Made by a program: the position numbers and the translations under genes. Under the pieces are notes generated by a model, which saw only the letters and a list, made by a program, of their open reading frames with translations, had not been told where the DNA came from and did not search any database. Shown in pieces: positions 28,733-37,646 of a DNA stretch of 64,000 nucleotides. Every line of letters starts with the position of its first letter. Within the stretch, counting starts at the first letter, position 1. The DNA comes from Streptomyces sp. Q6 (GTDB taxonomy: Bacteria; Actinomycetota; Actinomycetes; Streptomycetales; Streptomycetaceae), in assembly GCF_036967205.1 (NCBI RefSeq), contig NZ_CP146022.1, positions 3,906,001 to 3,970,000 on the forward strand, in the 5' to 3' direction.

Positions 28733-29537
28733 CTATTCCAGGGGGATCGTCACGTCGTCTCGGAGCCAGCCAGAAGGCGCCGACCACCGCAGCACCTGGG
28801 CACCATGCTCAGTGGGGACGGCGAGCCATACCCACGTGATCCGGTCATCATGCCCGCACCACGTCCCAGCGACTGGCTGGGTCGACCCAGAGGAAGAGAT
28901 GTCTGACTGAGACGCCAGAGCGGTCGAGCTTGGCAGCGTCCTTCTGATGACGCTCCAGGCCCAGCACCTGCGTCAACGCTCTGGAGACATGGCCGGGATC
29001 TCCCGCCGTCCGCGTAGGGACGGCAGAGACGTAGCTCAACGACACCAACCCGGCCGGGGGCCCCGAAACGACCCGCGCGATCATCACCCCGGCTTCGGCC
29101 AGTGCAGCTATCACCGGATGCGAATAGACGCGACGGGAGTCCCATCGGCCGGTCTCACGAATGCCCTCGGCCTCCAGGGATCGGAGCCATCCGGAGAGGT
29201 TCTTCGTGAGCGCGTCCGCGCGAAACTCCTGGTCGACCATGATGGTCCAGGCTGATGTGATGCCTTCCACCGTCGTGGAGTAGCCGGGCCCCCGCTTCTG
29301 CCAATGCGCCGAACGCGTCTTGGTGTCCTGCTCAGCAAACGTGGTGATCTCCAGCGCCTCTCGCTTCCCTCCGCGATGCAGCCAGAAGTCATGGGCACCC
29401 TGGCGGGGTGGCACGTCCCAGTGCTCGATCGTCACCGCACCGTTGTGATCGGCAGCGAGCAAAGCCGTGACCACCCTGGCCGCTGTCTCTTCGGCAGGCT
29501 TCACGCTTGAGTGTGTGCTGCCTTCCTTGTCACACAT
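28733..29537 (-). pseudogene. Hypothetical accessory protein, 3'-damaged
   Basis: A 229-codon frame (ATG 29537 to stop at 28848) encodes a soluble protein with the D...E-x-T pattern DFWLHRGGKREALEITT and a C-terminal HLFLWVDPASRWDVVRA. After two tandem stops, the expected tail is recognisable in another frame (ITWVWLAVPTEHGAQVLRW to DVTIPLE, stop at 28733). A deletion plus frameshift therefore cut the C-terminus. The D/E-x-T arrangement recalls PD-(D/E)XK nucleases but is not enough to assign one. It lies at the left edge of the accessory island. Confidence 0.6.
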
Positions 29538-29562
29538 GGACAAAAGCCTTTCGCTTGACGAT

Positions 29563-29970
29563 TCAGCTTGCGGCCCAGAGCCGGGTGATGTCACGGAGGT
29601 TTTTGAGGGCTCCCTGCCGCGTGCCGTTGTCACCACGGGCGTGGGCCCTGAGATCCCCCGCGCGCCGGTCGACGTGTAGCGCCGCGTGCAAGGACGGCGA
29701 GGTACCGCGGCGCATGGCGCGTAGGTAGTAACTCGCGGCCGGGTCGCGGTCAATCGATTGGTCCAGCCTCGCCTGGAGATCGCGGTATGCCTTGTGCCGG
29801 CGTTCGGCTTCCGCGTCGAGGGCCGATGCGAGGCTCTGGGTAGCCGCATAGGTGCGTCCAGCGGGCCAGGACGCAAAGATCAAGGCCATGAGCGTGCGCA
29901 GGTCCATGAAGTACTGGCTGGTGGAGACCAACGTTCCGACGCTGCGCGTGGCGCCGAGGTCCGGCGCCAT
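29563..29970 (-). pseudogene. TniQ-like transposition protein remnant, copy 1
   Basis: The 135-residue open frame contains SQYFMDLRTLMALIFASWPAGR, TYAATQSLASALDAEAERRHKAYRDLQAR and DPAASYYLRAMRRGTSPSLHAAL. It resembles the C-terminal end of TniQ-family proteins of Tn7/Tn5053-like transposons (recalled, not searched). No N-terminal zinc region or proper start remains. Relative to copy 2 it lacks an internal stretch of about 48 residues. It is one of two direct copies flanking the island cargo. Confidence 0.6.
29851..29963. repeat. Direct repeat, left copy (partner 38011-38123)
   Basis: Bases 29851-29957 and 38011-38117 appear identical except for about two transitions, in the same orientation. 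A second stretch (29632-29850) matches 36138-36493 except for about 144 bp missing from the left copy. The two copies bracket about 6-8 kb of cargo. Confidence 0.85.
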
Positions 29971-30142
29971 CAGGAGTGTGACGAATCAGGGCTGGACGCG
30001 AAGGAGTTCATTGTGCAACCGGTAGCGGACATCGGCAGATGAATCCGAGGTTCCAGCAGGGGAGCCGGATGAGAAGCGGCCCCGGCGACGCAGCGACGAC
30101 CGAGCGAACATTCCCAACGCGCTCGCCCACTAGGGTGACTGA

Positions 30143-31459
30143 GTGACATCTCTGAGTCGCTCTGCGCTGATCGAGTCGCTGACCTCTGGCCGTCCCGATG
30201 ACCTCCTCGGCGTGGCCGAGACCTCGTGGCTGGACTTCAAACGGTCTCCGTACAACCTGGCATCCGAGAAGGGCAAGTTCGAACTCTGCAAGGATGTGGC
30301 CGCCTTCGCCAACGCGCACGGTGGGCTGCTCGTGCTGGGTGTGACGGCGGAGAAGAAGAGCAATCAGGCGCTGGAGGTCGCCACCAGCTTTCACCCCTTC
30401 CCACAGGAACGCGCGGACGTCGTCCAGTACGTCGACACCCTGAACGAGTACCTACGCCCTCGCATAGAGATCAGCCACCACTGGTACCGCGACCCAGGCC
30501 GGAGCACCGCCGGAACCGATCTGTACTACCTGGTGCTCGAAGTGGAACCGCTCCCGGAGCTCTCGCGGTACGTCCTGGTCCGAAAGCTGATCAACGATAA
30601 GGACAAGCTCGCCGAGGGGCTCGCGATCTCCGTTCGCCACGGCGACCGGACGGTGTACATGCCCTCGGAGGACGTGTATCAGCTCATCAACGAGGGCCTG
30701 CGGGCGCGGGATACCGCCCCCACCGGTGTGCTGGTGCCCGCGCACGAACAGTGGCACGAAGAGCCCGACGAGGTCCTGGACGAGCTGGAGCAGCGGCAGG
30801 ACTGGGAGGAGACGCCGGTGCTGTTCTGGCAGAGCATCCCGGCCCAGCCACCGTCACAGATCCTGCCTGGACTCCACAGCCACGACGGGATCAAGGGCGC
30901 TCTGCGTAACCAGGACGTCCTGCGGGGCTCCGGATTCAACTTCGCCGACAACACCGGACGCCTACAGACTCTCAGCGGTGGCCTATTCATCGGCCGCCCG
31001 CGTAGCGCGGTGTGGGTGCGGCCCGACGGCCTGATGACCGCCGGCGCGGTGGCCAATCCCGACATGCTCTGCTGGGGCGCGCAGCAGTCGGCCCCGGTTG
31101 TGATGCGTATCAACGCTCACGTCGTGACGGAGATGACCCTCGAGTACTTCCGCCTCGCCGACAGGCTGGTCGTCCCACGCGTGCCCGGGCCATGGCGGCA
31201 CCGCATCGTCGTGCACCGCTTCGGAGGCGAGGAACCACGCTTCCTGGCCCCGGGGGGAGGCATGATGCAGAGCTTCCTCAGCGAAGCCGTCCCAGCCAGC
31301 GATGACACCTGGGACCGGTCCTGGGTGGCAAATGGTGATCCGGAACGGGACGCGTACGAAGCGCTTGAGCGCTTCTACACGCTGTTCGGTGTGGACGTGG
31401 CCACCAATCCCGACGTCGAAGGCAACCGGGTAGTCGAGGTACGGCTGCGGGCAAAGTGA
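30143..31459 (+). CDS. AlbA_2/Schlafen-type domain protein
   Basis: A 438-residue protein from GTG 30143. The N-terminal AlbA_2 (Schlafen AlbA-like) domain is visible: ETSWLDFKRSPYNL (the E-x-LDFK signature), FELCKDVAAFANAHGGLLVLGV (the N-x-x-GG-x-L-x-x-GV core, about 54-75) and HPFPQERADVVQYVDTL. Residues about 190-438 are unlike known domains. AlbA_2 proteins act as nucleic-acid-binding or nuclease modules and turn up in phage-defence and regulatory contexts. It is AT-richer than backbone genes. Its position between transposon remnants suggests mobile cargo. Confidence 0.85.
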   Translation: MTSLSRSALIESLTSGRPDDLLGVAETSWLDFKRSPYNLASEKGKFELCKDVAAFANAHGGLLVLGVTAEKKSNQALEVATSFHPFPQERADVVQYVDTLNEYLRPRIEISHHWYRDPGRSTAGTDLYYLVLEVEPLPELSRYVLVRKLINDKDKLAEGLAISVRHGDRTVYMPSEDVYQLINEGLRARDTAPTGVLVPAHEQWHEEPDEVLDELEQRQDWEETPVLFWQSIPAQPPSQILPGLHSHDGIKGALRNQDVLRGSGFNFADNTGRLQTLSGGLFIGRPRSAVWVRPDGLMTAGAVANPDMLCWGAQQSAPVVMRINAHVVTEMTLEYFRLADRLVVPRVPGPWRHRIVVHRFGGEEPRFLAPGGGMMQSFLSEAVPASDDTWDRSWVANGDPERDAYEALERFYTLFGVDVATNPDVEGNRVVEVRLRAK

Positions 31460-31560
31460 TCGCCCTTGCGCGGGGCCAGCCGGAGCACGGTAGGTACGTG
31501 CCGTTGAGGCAAGAGCCCGCAGGTCAACGGCTCGTGAGGTTGCATCGACCTGTCGTGCGA

Positions 31561-31606
31561 CCCTCCAGACTCCGCGTCCCGTAGATCTCGGGACGGGTCC
31601 GGAGGG
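31561..31606. terminator. Nested hairpin after AlbA_2 gene
   Basis: CGTCCCG (31575-31581) pairs with CGGGACG (31589-31595). An outer CCCTCC (31561-31566) pairs with GGAGGG (31601-31606). It lies about 100 bp downstream of the AlbA_2 stop. Confidence 0.5.
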
Positions 31607-31685
31607 CACCCAGATAACGGGCCTCGGGCCGCTCCTCATCTCCGTCACCGCAGAGGGCTGGAACGACCTCCGGCTTCTATAACCG

Positions 31686-32342
31686 TCAGTGTGGTGAACC
31701 CGCATGGATGTCGCTGGCCAACGCTTCTAGATCATCGAGGATTCCGCGCAGTCGATTCTGCCGCTTCAGCCACGATCCCGCGCTCGTCGGAGCTTTTGCC
31801 TTGGCGAAATCGGCGGCGTGTTGCTGGTTGGACTTCGGATTCTTGATCTTTTTTCGGGCGCAGAAGATAGTCGCGCGCACCTTTTCCTTGCTCTGCGGGC
31901 TCTCATGAGCGGCGTAATTTCTTAGGGAAAATAGGAGTTCAAGCGAGTGGTAGTACCTGTCCTTGCTGACCGCGGCAAGAAGGTAGTGAGGCTCACCGGA
32001 GATCTTCTTCATGTCGCCGAGCAAGGCTCCACGTCCCTTGAAGTCGAAGTAGCCGCCCCCAGTGATGAGGTACTGGCAGACCTTCTGGTTCAGGTGCTTC
32101 GGAAACGTGGTTCCGGTCGCTTCACTGAACGGCTGGGTGTTCTTGTTGAGTGCGACAATCAAACACTCCAGCATCAGCTTCTCGAACGCGACGCTCGTCT
32201 TGATCAGGGCGGACTCGTACGCCCAGGTCACGGCCTGATCTGTGAGACTAAAGCCGTCGATCTCATCAAGGTAGTCACGTATCCGCCGAGTGGTGACCCG
32301 GAACTGGTCGGCCGCGAGCTTGCCGCTCTTCTTCTTGCCCAT
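31686..32342 (-). CDS. HEPN-domain protein (RiboL-PSP-HEPN-like)
   Basis: A 218-residue helical protein. The R-x4-H ribonuclease motif of HEPN domains is present as LRNYAAHES (about 140-148), after a helix SALIKTSVAFEKLMLECLIVAL typical of the RiboL-PSP/MAE_28990-like HEPN group. The C-terminus is Lys/Arg-rich (CARKKIKNPKSNQQ). Codon usage and GC are clearly lower than flanking backbone, indicating horizontal transfer. HEPN proteins are RNases of toxin-antitoxin and abortive-infection systems. No MNT nucleotidyltransferase partner is adjacent. ATG 32342 is preferred over the listed upstream ATG at 32369. Confidence 0.8.
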   Translation of the reverse strand: MGKKKSGKLAADQFRVTTRRIRDYLDEIDGFSLTDQAVTWAYESALIKTSVAFEKLMLECLIVALNKNTQPFSEATGTTFPKHLNQKVCQYLITGGGYFDFKGRGALLGDMKKISGEPHYLLAAVSKDRYYHSLELLFSLRNYAAHESPQSKEKVRATIFCARKKIKNPKSNQQHAADFAKAKAPTSAGSWLKRQNRLRGILDDLEALASDIHAGSPH

Positions 32343-32489
32343 GGTGGCCAGGATATGGATTCGAGACACCGGCCGAAGACACGTCCGAGCGATCGCCCCG
32401 TGCCGGTCTACCCGTCGTTCCGCAGGTCGCGGCGGCTCATCTCATCGCTCCCAGTGGCTCGGACAGGGCCAGTCGCTGTCGGCATCCCG

Positions 32490-32740
32490 TTCTGGTAGGG
32501 GACGGCGTGATGTTGTCGCCGCCCAGGTCCATGTCGGAGCCCGCGTCGCGCAGGGCGCGGATCATCTCCTCCTTGGCCTTGGTCTCGATGAAGTCCTCGA
32601 TGTCCGGGTGGTCGACGTCGAGGATGACCATCTTGGCGGCGTGGCGGGTGGCCCCGCCCGAGTGATCGTTCCGGCGGAGGCATCGGCGCCGCGCATGAAG
32701 GAGACCGGGCCAGAGGCGTTGCCGCCGGAGATATCTCGGG
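32490..32740 (-). pseudogene. nrdJ: nrdJ fragment B (class II ribonucleotide reductase)
   Basis: The fragment translates to SGGNASGPVSFMRGADASAGTI, then (one frame step later) AAKMVILDVDHPDIEDFIETK and IRALRDAGSDMDLGGDNIT. These match the conserved middle of the B12-dependent ribonucleoside-diphosphate reductase NrdJ (about residues 190-270 of about 960). Both ends dissolve into unrelated sequence. It is the continuation of fragment A (34980-35475) after a 2.2-kb interruption. Confidence 0.85.
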
Positions 32741-32871
32741 TGAGATTCTCCAGCGGCGTATCGACTCCGGGCGAGCTGCTTGTGCTGGCCCGGGGCCGGT
32801 GGCGTTCAGCGGCGCTCGGCGAGGGCCTGCCGCCGGGGTCCTCCGGGGCCTCGACCCCGGGCAGCCGTGAT

Positions 32872-33543
32872 TCAGCGGTATTGCTCCGGAATTTCCATCT
32901 CGTCTGAGCCGTCGGAGATGTACTCCACCCCCGGGTTCTCGACCTCGGTAACGACGATCCAGGGTCTATGCCCCTCCACTTCGCAGACCGCGTGCAAGCG
33001 CAGTCTCGCCTCCCAGTACCCGTCCACCCAGTCTCCCGGGTCCTGGAACCAGCTCGGCGGCTCGGAGTTATCCATCTGCCGGTACACGAAGTTGCCGCGC
33101 TCCAGGCTCCGGATAATGCTCTGGCGGCCGGGCGCGGCAACCCCGTCGACCCCGGGGCTGAATCGGGCGGGCCCCCAGATCACCGACGGCAGCTCCGTAC
33201 GCATAGCTTCGTCGTAATGCGGTCTGGCTGAGTGATCCCGTCCGGCCTCGTCGCGCACTGTGAGGGTGATCGTGTCGAGGTGATCCAGGCCGACCGGGCC
33301 GGCGAGTGTGGTGGTGAGCCTCAGACGGCTGTGGCCCACGCGGATCAGGCTGAAGGTCAACTCAGGAGTCAGCTCGCGGTGCCAGCGGTCGCGTTCGATC
33401 TGCGCCACCTCTCGCGCGGTATCAGCCGAGTCCGCGGCGGCCGCCGCCGCTTTGCTGGTCGTCCAGTACGCCATGACCGCGGCGACCACCACCCCGACCG
33501 CAGCAACAATGACGCCGAACGCCGTCCAGTCGTCAGTGTTCAT
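32872..33543 (-). CDS. Membrane-anchored protein of unknown function
   Basis: The 223-residue protein has one N-terminal TM segment (TAFGVIVAAVGVVVAAVMAYW, about 6-26), a short coil (SKAAAAAADSADTAREVAQIERDRW) and a cytosolic beta-rich domain (ELTFSLIRVGHSRLRLTTTL; LDTITLTVRDEAG). It does not match a family I can name. It is one of two genes filling the gap between the two nrdJ fragments. ATG 33543 is preferred over 33570. Confidence 0.75.
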   Translation of the reverse strand: MNTDDWTAFGVIVAAVGVVVAAVMAYWTTSKAAAAAADSADTAREVAQIERDRWHRELTPELTFSLIRVGHSRLRLTTTLAGPVGLDHLDTITLTVRDEAGRDHSARPHYDEAMRTELPSVIWGPARFSPGVDGVAAPGRQSIIRSLERGNFVYRQMDNSEPPSWFQDPGDWVDGYWEARLRLHAVCEVEGHRPWIVVTEVENPGVEYISDGSDEMEIPEQYR

Positions 33544-33641
33544 GCCGGACCGTAGCAGCAGCGGCCGCACCCGGTGGAGTGTCCGGACCGGGACATGATC
33601 GGGGGCTGATAGGGGTCCCGTATCAGCTCAGAAACCAACCG

Positions 33642-34739
33642 TTACCCTGGTTCCTCGGCGTAGCCGTAATCCGTGGGGTCCTCCCGCCCGTAGCGGTCCT
33701 CCTCCACTGCGTCATCCCAGCAGCGTCCGCACAGGGTCTCCCCGCTGTCACCTGCATGGTCGACTGGCCTCGCGCACCGGTCGCAGGGCACGACGGAGGG
33801 AAAGGCGACGGAGCACGCGAAGCAGAAGGGCACGTCTTTCTCAGGGTCGCTAAGTACCCGGATGCCCCAACCTAGGGTCCACTCTCTGCACTGCGGGCAG
33901 GTGTTGAGCTCGCTGGTTTCGCCCCGGTCGTCCTCCAGGAAGCAGTACAGCAGTTCCTCCTGCTCCCATCGGATCATGCAGAACCGGCACGTGGCCCATG
34001 CTGTCTCACCGTCTGGACCTGCCGCCTCACCGAGCACGAGGGCCAGATGGTCGCACTCGGGGCATTTGATGGTCCGGTTCTCGGCGCCAGCTTTCGTCAC
34101 CTCGCCGCGGATGCGGTTGGTTCTCTTCCGGACGAAGGTGTTGATGCTGGCCAGGCCGCCGCGCAGTCGGCCCAACGTCTCCCCTACCTCGGTCTTCTCC
34201 TCGTGGTTGAGGCGAGGTAACAGTTCGTCGTCGACGAAGCGGATCAGGAAGTCGAGGACTTCGCCAGTCCGGGCCTCGATCACGGGGGCCGGGGCTGTCA
34301 TGGCGAAGTGCTGGAGCTTGTTGCGGTCCTTCGCCAGGTGCTTGAGCGCCGTCGCTTCTTTATCCGTGATGTCCACACCCGCGATGTTCCGTAGGCGAGT
34401 GACAGCATGTTCGGTCGAGACGCTGGAGAGCGTGGCTTCATCGAGTGCCTTACGCGTGGCCTCACCAGGATTGCTGAAGACGAGGCTCCAGTGCTCGACC
34501 AGCAGCCGGGCTTTGAGGAGCACCTCCACGGCCGCCTGGAGATGGAGCACGGCGTACTTCACATCCCGGGGCGTCACCAACGACTCATTCTCGTCAAGGT
34601 GGTTGACGACGCTTTCCAGGTAGTCCAGCCCGTTGCGCACGAGCGGAAAGTTGAGCTGGGGAGGAGCAGAGCGGGGCCGACGCGGGTGCCTCGGCCCCGC
34701 GCTCGTCCCGTTCTCATGGTGCTCTCCGTCCGGCGTCAT
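33642..34739 (-). CDS. HEPN-like protein with C-terminal zinc ribbons
   Basis: A 365-residue protein. The N-terminal helical region (about 28-190) includes DVKYAVLHLQAAVEVLLKARLL and DRNKLQHF, an R-x4-H HEPN motif. The C-terminal half has paired Cys knuckles: CPEC...CRFC (about 222-253), CPQC...CFAC (about 277-305) and CDRC...CGRC (about 311-332), plus an acidic tail. A nucleic-acid-binding zinc region fused to a HEPN-type RNase is plausible; function unproven. It lies inside the interrupted nrdJ and is co-directional with the TM protein gene 98 bp downstream. Confidence 0.78.
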   Translation of the reverse strand: MTPDGEHHENGTSAGPRHPRRPRSAPPQLNFPLVRNGLDYLESVVNHLDENESLVTPRDVKYAVLHLQAAVEVLLKARLLVEHWSLVFSNPGEATRKALDEATLSSVSTEHAVTRLRNIAGVDITDKEATALKHLAKDRNKLQHFAMTAPAPVIEARTGEVLDFLIRFVDDELLPRLNHEEKTEVGETLGRLRGGLASINTFVRKRTNRIRGEVTKAGAENRTIKCPECDHLALVLGEAAGPDGETAWATCRFCMIRWEQEELLYCFLEDDRGETSELNTCPQCREWTLGWGIRVLSDPEKDVPFCFACSVAFPSVVPCDRCARPVDHAGDSGETLCGRCWDDAVEEDRYGREDPTDYGYAEEPG

Positions 34740-34979
34740 CGCCCCATCACCCCTTCATCAGCCCACGGCGTCATAGTGTCCCCCTTGCCGGACGGGTTAC
34801 CCCGGCCGAGGGTGCGTGATGATTTCTGCAAGGACATCAACGGCGCCCAACTTCACCCCGGAGACCACCGTTCTTACCGGCACTCCAAGTCGCACTTGCC
34901 AAACCTGCCTGGCATCGGGGCATACGGTCTGGCCTGCGCATAGTGCCCTCTAGCGCTAGATAAAGGGAGGAGAGCAACT

Positions 34980-35475
34980 CATTGGAGGAGCGGATGCCGG
35001 AGGGGGTTCAGGCCGGTGTCGGAGTCGCCCTTGGAGATCATGCCCTCTTCCTTGTACCAGTCGAGGATCTACTCCATGGAGTCGTCGACGGACAGGATGA
35101 AGTGGGCGGAGACCTGCTGCGGCTGGGGGTGCCGACGTTGAACCACACCGGGGAGTTGAAGCTGAAGATCTGGTGCAGGAGGGCGTAGGCCAGCTCGTGC
35201 TCGAAGATCTCGGTGTCCGAGGGCGAGGCGAAGTAGCCGTAGTCCTCGCCGGCCTTGGTGTAGGTCTCCACGATCCGGTCGATGAGCTGCTTGAGACTGG
35301 TCTCGCGCTGCGGTGTACCGACGTCCCCGCGGAAGTACTTGCTGGTGACGATGTTGACCGCGTTCACCGACCAGAAGTCGGGGACTCGACGCCACGCTGC
35401 TCGAAGTTGATCGAGCCGTCGCGCCAGTTGGTCATGACGACGTCACGACGCTCCCAGAACATCTTGTCGAAGGCC
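34980..35475 (-). pseudogene. nrdJ: nrdJ fragment A (class II ribonucleotide reductase)
   Basis: The fragment translates through WERRDVVMTNWRDGSINFEQRG, DFWSVNAVNIVTSKYFRG, EIFEHELAYALLHQIFSFNS, PVWFNVGTPQ and ILSVDDSMEXILDWYKEEG, matching about residues 40-185 of actinobacterial NrdJ. Two or more frame steps and an in-frame stop (DSMEXI) show it is dead. It ends at the point equivalent to SSK just before the SGG where fragment B resumes, so foreign DNA split the gene there. Confidence 0.88.
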
Positions 35476-35486
35476 CCTCACGAAAT

Positions 35487-35517
35487 GAGGCCCGCCACCA
35501 GAAAGGTAACGGGCCTC
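35487..35517. terminator. Hairpin after small TM protein gene
   Basis: GAGGCCCG (35487-35494) pairs with CGGGCCTC (35510-35517) around a 15-nt loop, with a short T run after it on the minus strand. It lies 15 bp after the 66-residue ORF's stop. Confidence 0.6.
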
Positions 35518-35531
35518 GCAGTTCTGCCAGA

Positions 35532-35732
35532 TCAGAAGCGGCTCTGAACCCAAACGACGATCAGGCTCACCGCGCCGCTGCCCAGGGTGTACGCCGCCCC
35601 ATGAATGAACTGATGCTGGACATTCTGTCCATGCCTGGCCATCCATTTCCGCAGGTGGCGGGTGGTGGACACGCACCACCCGTCCAGGCGAGCGCTGTGC
35701 TTGATGCTGCGTTTCCGGCTACTCTGCTCCAT
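35532..35732 (-). CDS. Small basic protein with C-terminal membrane segment
   Basis: A 66-residue ORF with AAAGGA about 7 nt before ATG 35732 and a terminator hairpin 15 bp after its stop, so it looks expressed. The N-terminal 40 residues are basic and aromatic (RKRSIKHSARLDGWCVSTTRH). The C-terminus is hydrophobic (AAYTLGSGAVSLIVVWVQ). Codon bias is coding-like. The function is unknown; it is island cargo. Confidence 0.55.
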   Translation of the reverse strand: MEQSSRKRSIKHSARLDGWCVSTTRHLRKWMARHGQNVQHQFIHGAAYTLGSGAVSLIVVWVQSRF

Positions 35733-36094
35733 ACGGAGTTCCTTTCGTCATGCAGACGTGGTGGGACACCGCGCAAGGAGCCCTCCCGGTTCTGGCCTGA
35801 GAAACCACCGGGGATCAGGGCTCCTTTTGCGTCTCGGCAGAGTCTACTGACGCAGCGCGACAGCGACAGACCGATGACCACAAGTCGAAAGGGGCGACCA
35901 GGCCCCTTCCTCCTGCACAGCGCCACTGTATGTAGTCGCCCTTCTACTTTCTCCGAGGAAATTAGAAGGGACTGGACCCGAGCGACCCTGGCGGGTGCAC
36001 TCTGCATTCAGTGTGACCTGCCACACATGTGGTCACCGCAGGCAGGTCGTCATCACGGACGCGTAGCGCAGGTACCCGAGGACCCCGAGTTATG
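35733..36094. other. Non-coding island segment with long inverted repeat
   Basis: No supportable gene. AAGGAGCCCT (35775-35784) pairs with AGGGCTCCTT (35817-35826) followed by TT on the plus strand, a possible terminator. The rest is AT-richer and carries the promoter for the small ORF. Confidence 0.45.
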
Positions 36095-36493
36095 TCATCG
36101 TCGAGAGCCGGAGGCTCCCAGACTCGCGCTGTTGTCACCGCGGGCGTGGGCCCGGAGTTCGCCCTTGCGTCGGTCGACGTGCAGCGCCGCGTGCAAGGAC
36201 GGCGAGGTACCGCGGCGCATAGCGCGTAGGTAGTAACTCGCGGCCGGGTCGCGGTCAATCGATTGGAATACGAAGGGGAAGAAGCTCTCGGTGGCTGTGT
36301 CGTGGTCCTGGATTCTGAGGAGAGTCTCGGCGATGCCGAGAACTGCGCCGGTGATAACGGCGTCGTCGGGTGGAGCGGAGTAGGCCCGCGAGTGGTGGCG
36401 CTTGCCTGGCCTCGCCTGGAGATCGCGGTATGCCTTGTGCCGGCGTTCGGCTTCCGCGTCGAGGGCCGATGCGAGGCTCTGGGTAGCCGCATA
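36095..36493 (-). pseudogene. TniQ-like remnant, copy 2, 3' portion (IS-interrupted)
   Basis: Translation includes YAATQSLASALDAEAERRHK, AYSAPPDDAVITGAVLGIAE, QDHDTATESFFPFVFQSID and SYYLRAMRRGTSPSLHAAL, the fuller version of the remnant at 29563. The reading frame is cut by the IS630 element after the codon for Thr in RTY and continues at 38010. Only the C-terminal region of the presumed TniQ survives. Confidence 0.6.
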
Positions 36494-36558
36494 CTGACCT
36501 TCAATGGGCGATGTCGTAGAGGGCTGACAGGTCATAGTTCCAGCGGTACGTCTATGAC

Positions 36559-37631
36559 GTGAGGTATCCGCAAGGGGGTGGGCTGACCGCTGAGCGGCAG
36601 GCGTTCCGGGAGCAGATCCGGATGTCGGCGGCTGAGCGGTTCGCCGCTGGGGATGACACCGCGACCGTGGCGAAGGTGCTTCGGGTACATGTGCGTTCGG
36701 TGCAGCGCTGGCGGGCGGCCTGGGCAGCTGGTGGCGAAGCATCCCTGGTCTCCAAGGGTCCGCCGAGCCACCCACACCTGACGGACGAGCAGTTCGCGGT
36801 GCTCGAGATCGAGCTTGCCCGTGGTCCGACGACGCACGGCTGGCCAGATCAGACATGGACCCTGGCGCGGATCAAGACGCTGATTGGTCGGCGTTTCCAC
36901 AAGTCCTACACCGTGCAGGGTGTGCACTACCTGCTGCGGAGACATGGTTGGTCGGTGCAGGTACCGGCCCGTCGGGCAGTCGAGCGCGACGAAGCCGCGG
37001 TGGCCGGCTGGGTGAAGGAGACCTGGCCAAACGTGGAAGCACCCGGGCGGCGCTCGGAGCCTGGCTGATCTTCGAAGACGAGGCCGGGTTCACGATGACG
37101 CCGCCGACCGCCCGCACCTGGTCCAAGCAGGGACGCACACCCGTGGTCGTCGTCCGGGGCCGGTCCCGACGCCGACTGTCGGTGGCGGCGCTGGTCTGCT
37201 ACAAACCCGGCGAACGGTCCCGGCTGATCTACCGTCCTGCACCCGATCGACGTGCCGACGGACGCAAGAGCTTCGCCTGGACCGACTACCGCGATCTGCT
37301 GACTGTTGCCCACGCTCAGCTCGGTGGTCCGATCGTCCTAGTCTGGGACAACTTGAACACCCACCTGACCGGCGGGATGAAGCAGTTCATCGCCGACCGA
37401 TACTGGCTCACCGTGATCCAACTGCCTGCCTATGCTCCGCAGCTGAACCCGGTCGAAGGCATCTGGTCTCTGGTCCGTCGAGACCTGGCCAACACCGCGT
37501 TCGCCGACCCTGAGCACCTGTTTGCTGCTGTCCGTCGCAACCTGCGCGAGATCCAGTATCGGCCCGGACTCATCAACGGCGCACTGGCCGGCACCGGACT
37601 CGCGTCCATCACCGTGCTCGGCGGCAACTGA
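36559..37631 (+). CDS. IS630-family DDE transposase in two frames
   Basis: Frame 1 (GTG 36559 to TGA 37068) carries the HTH (AERFAAGDDTATVAKVLRVHVRSVQRWRAA) and a winged-helix-like second domain (YTVQGVHYLLRRHGWS). Frame 2 (open 36855-37631) carries the catalytic core: FEDEAGF, VWDNLNTHL and NPVEGIWS (D, D, E). The join needs a -1 shift somewhere between about 37030 and 37066. Frame-split transposases expressed by programmed frameshifting are known in this family, but no classical slippery heptamer is obvious, so a mutation is also possible. Confidence 0.9.
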
Positions 37632-37646
37632 CACACTGGCTCTGTG

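Noticed and set aside
34740-34979. Small gene upstream of the HEPN-zinc protein
   Set aside because: Open frames here lack ribosome sites and codon bias; only a promoter-like AT-rich stretch and a CTAGCGCTAG palindrome are visible.
32490-35475. Interruption of nrdJ interpreted as an intein
   Set aside because: The insert contains two complete genes and stop codons, and no Cys/Ser/Thr splice junction with HN-type ends was seen.
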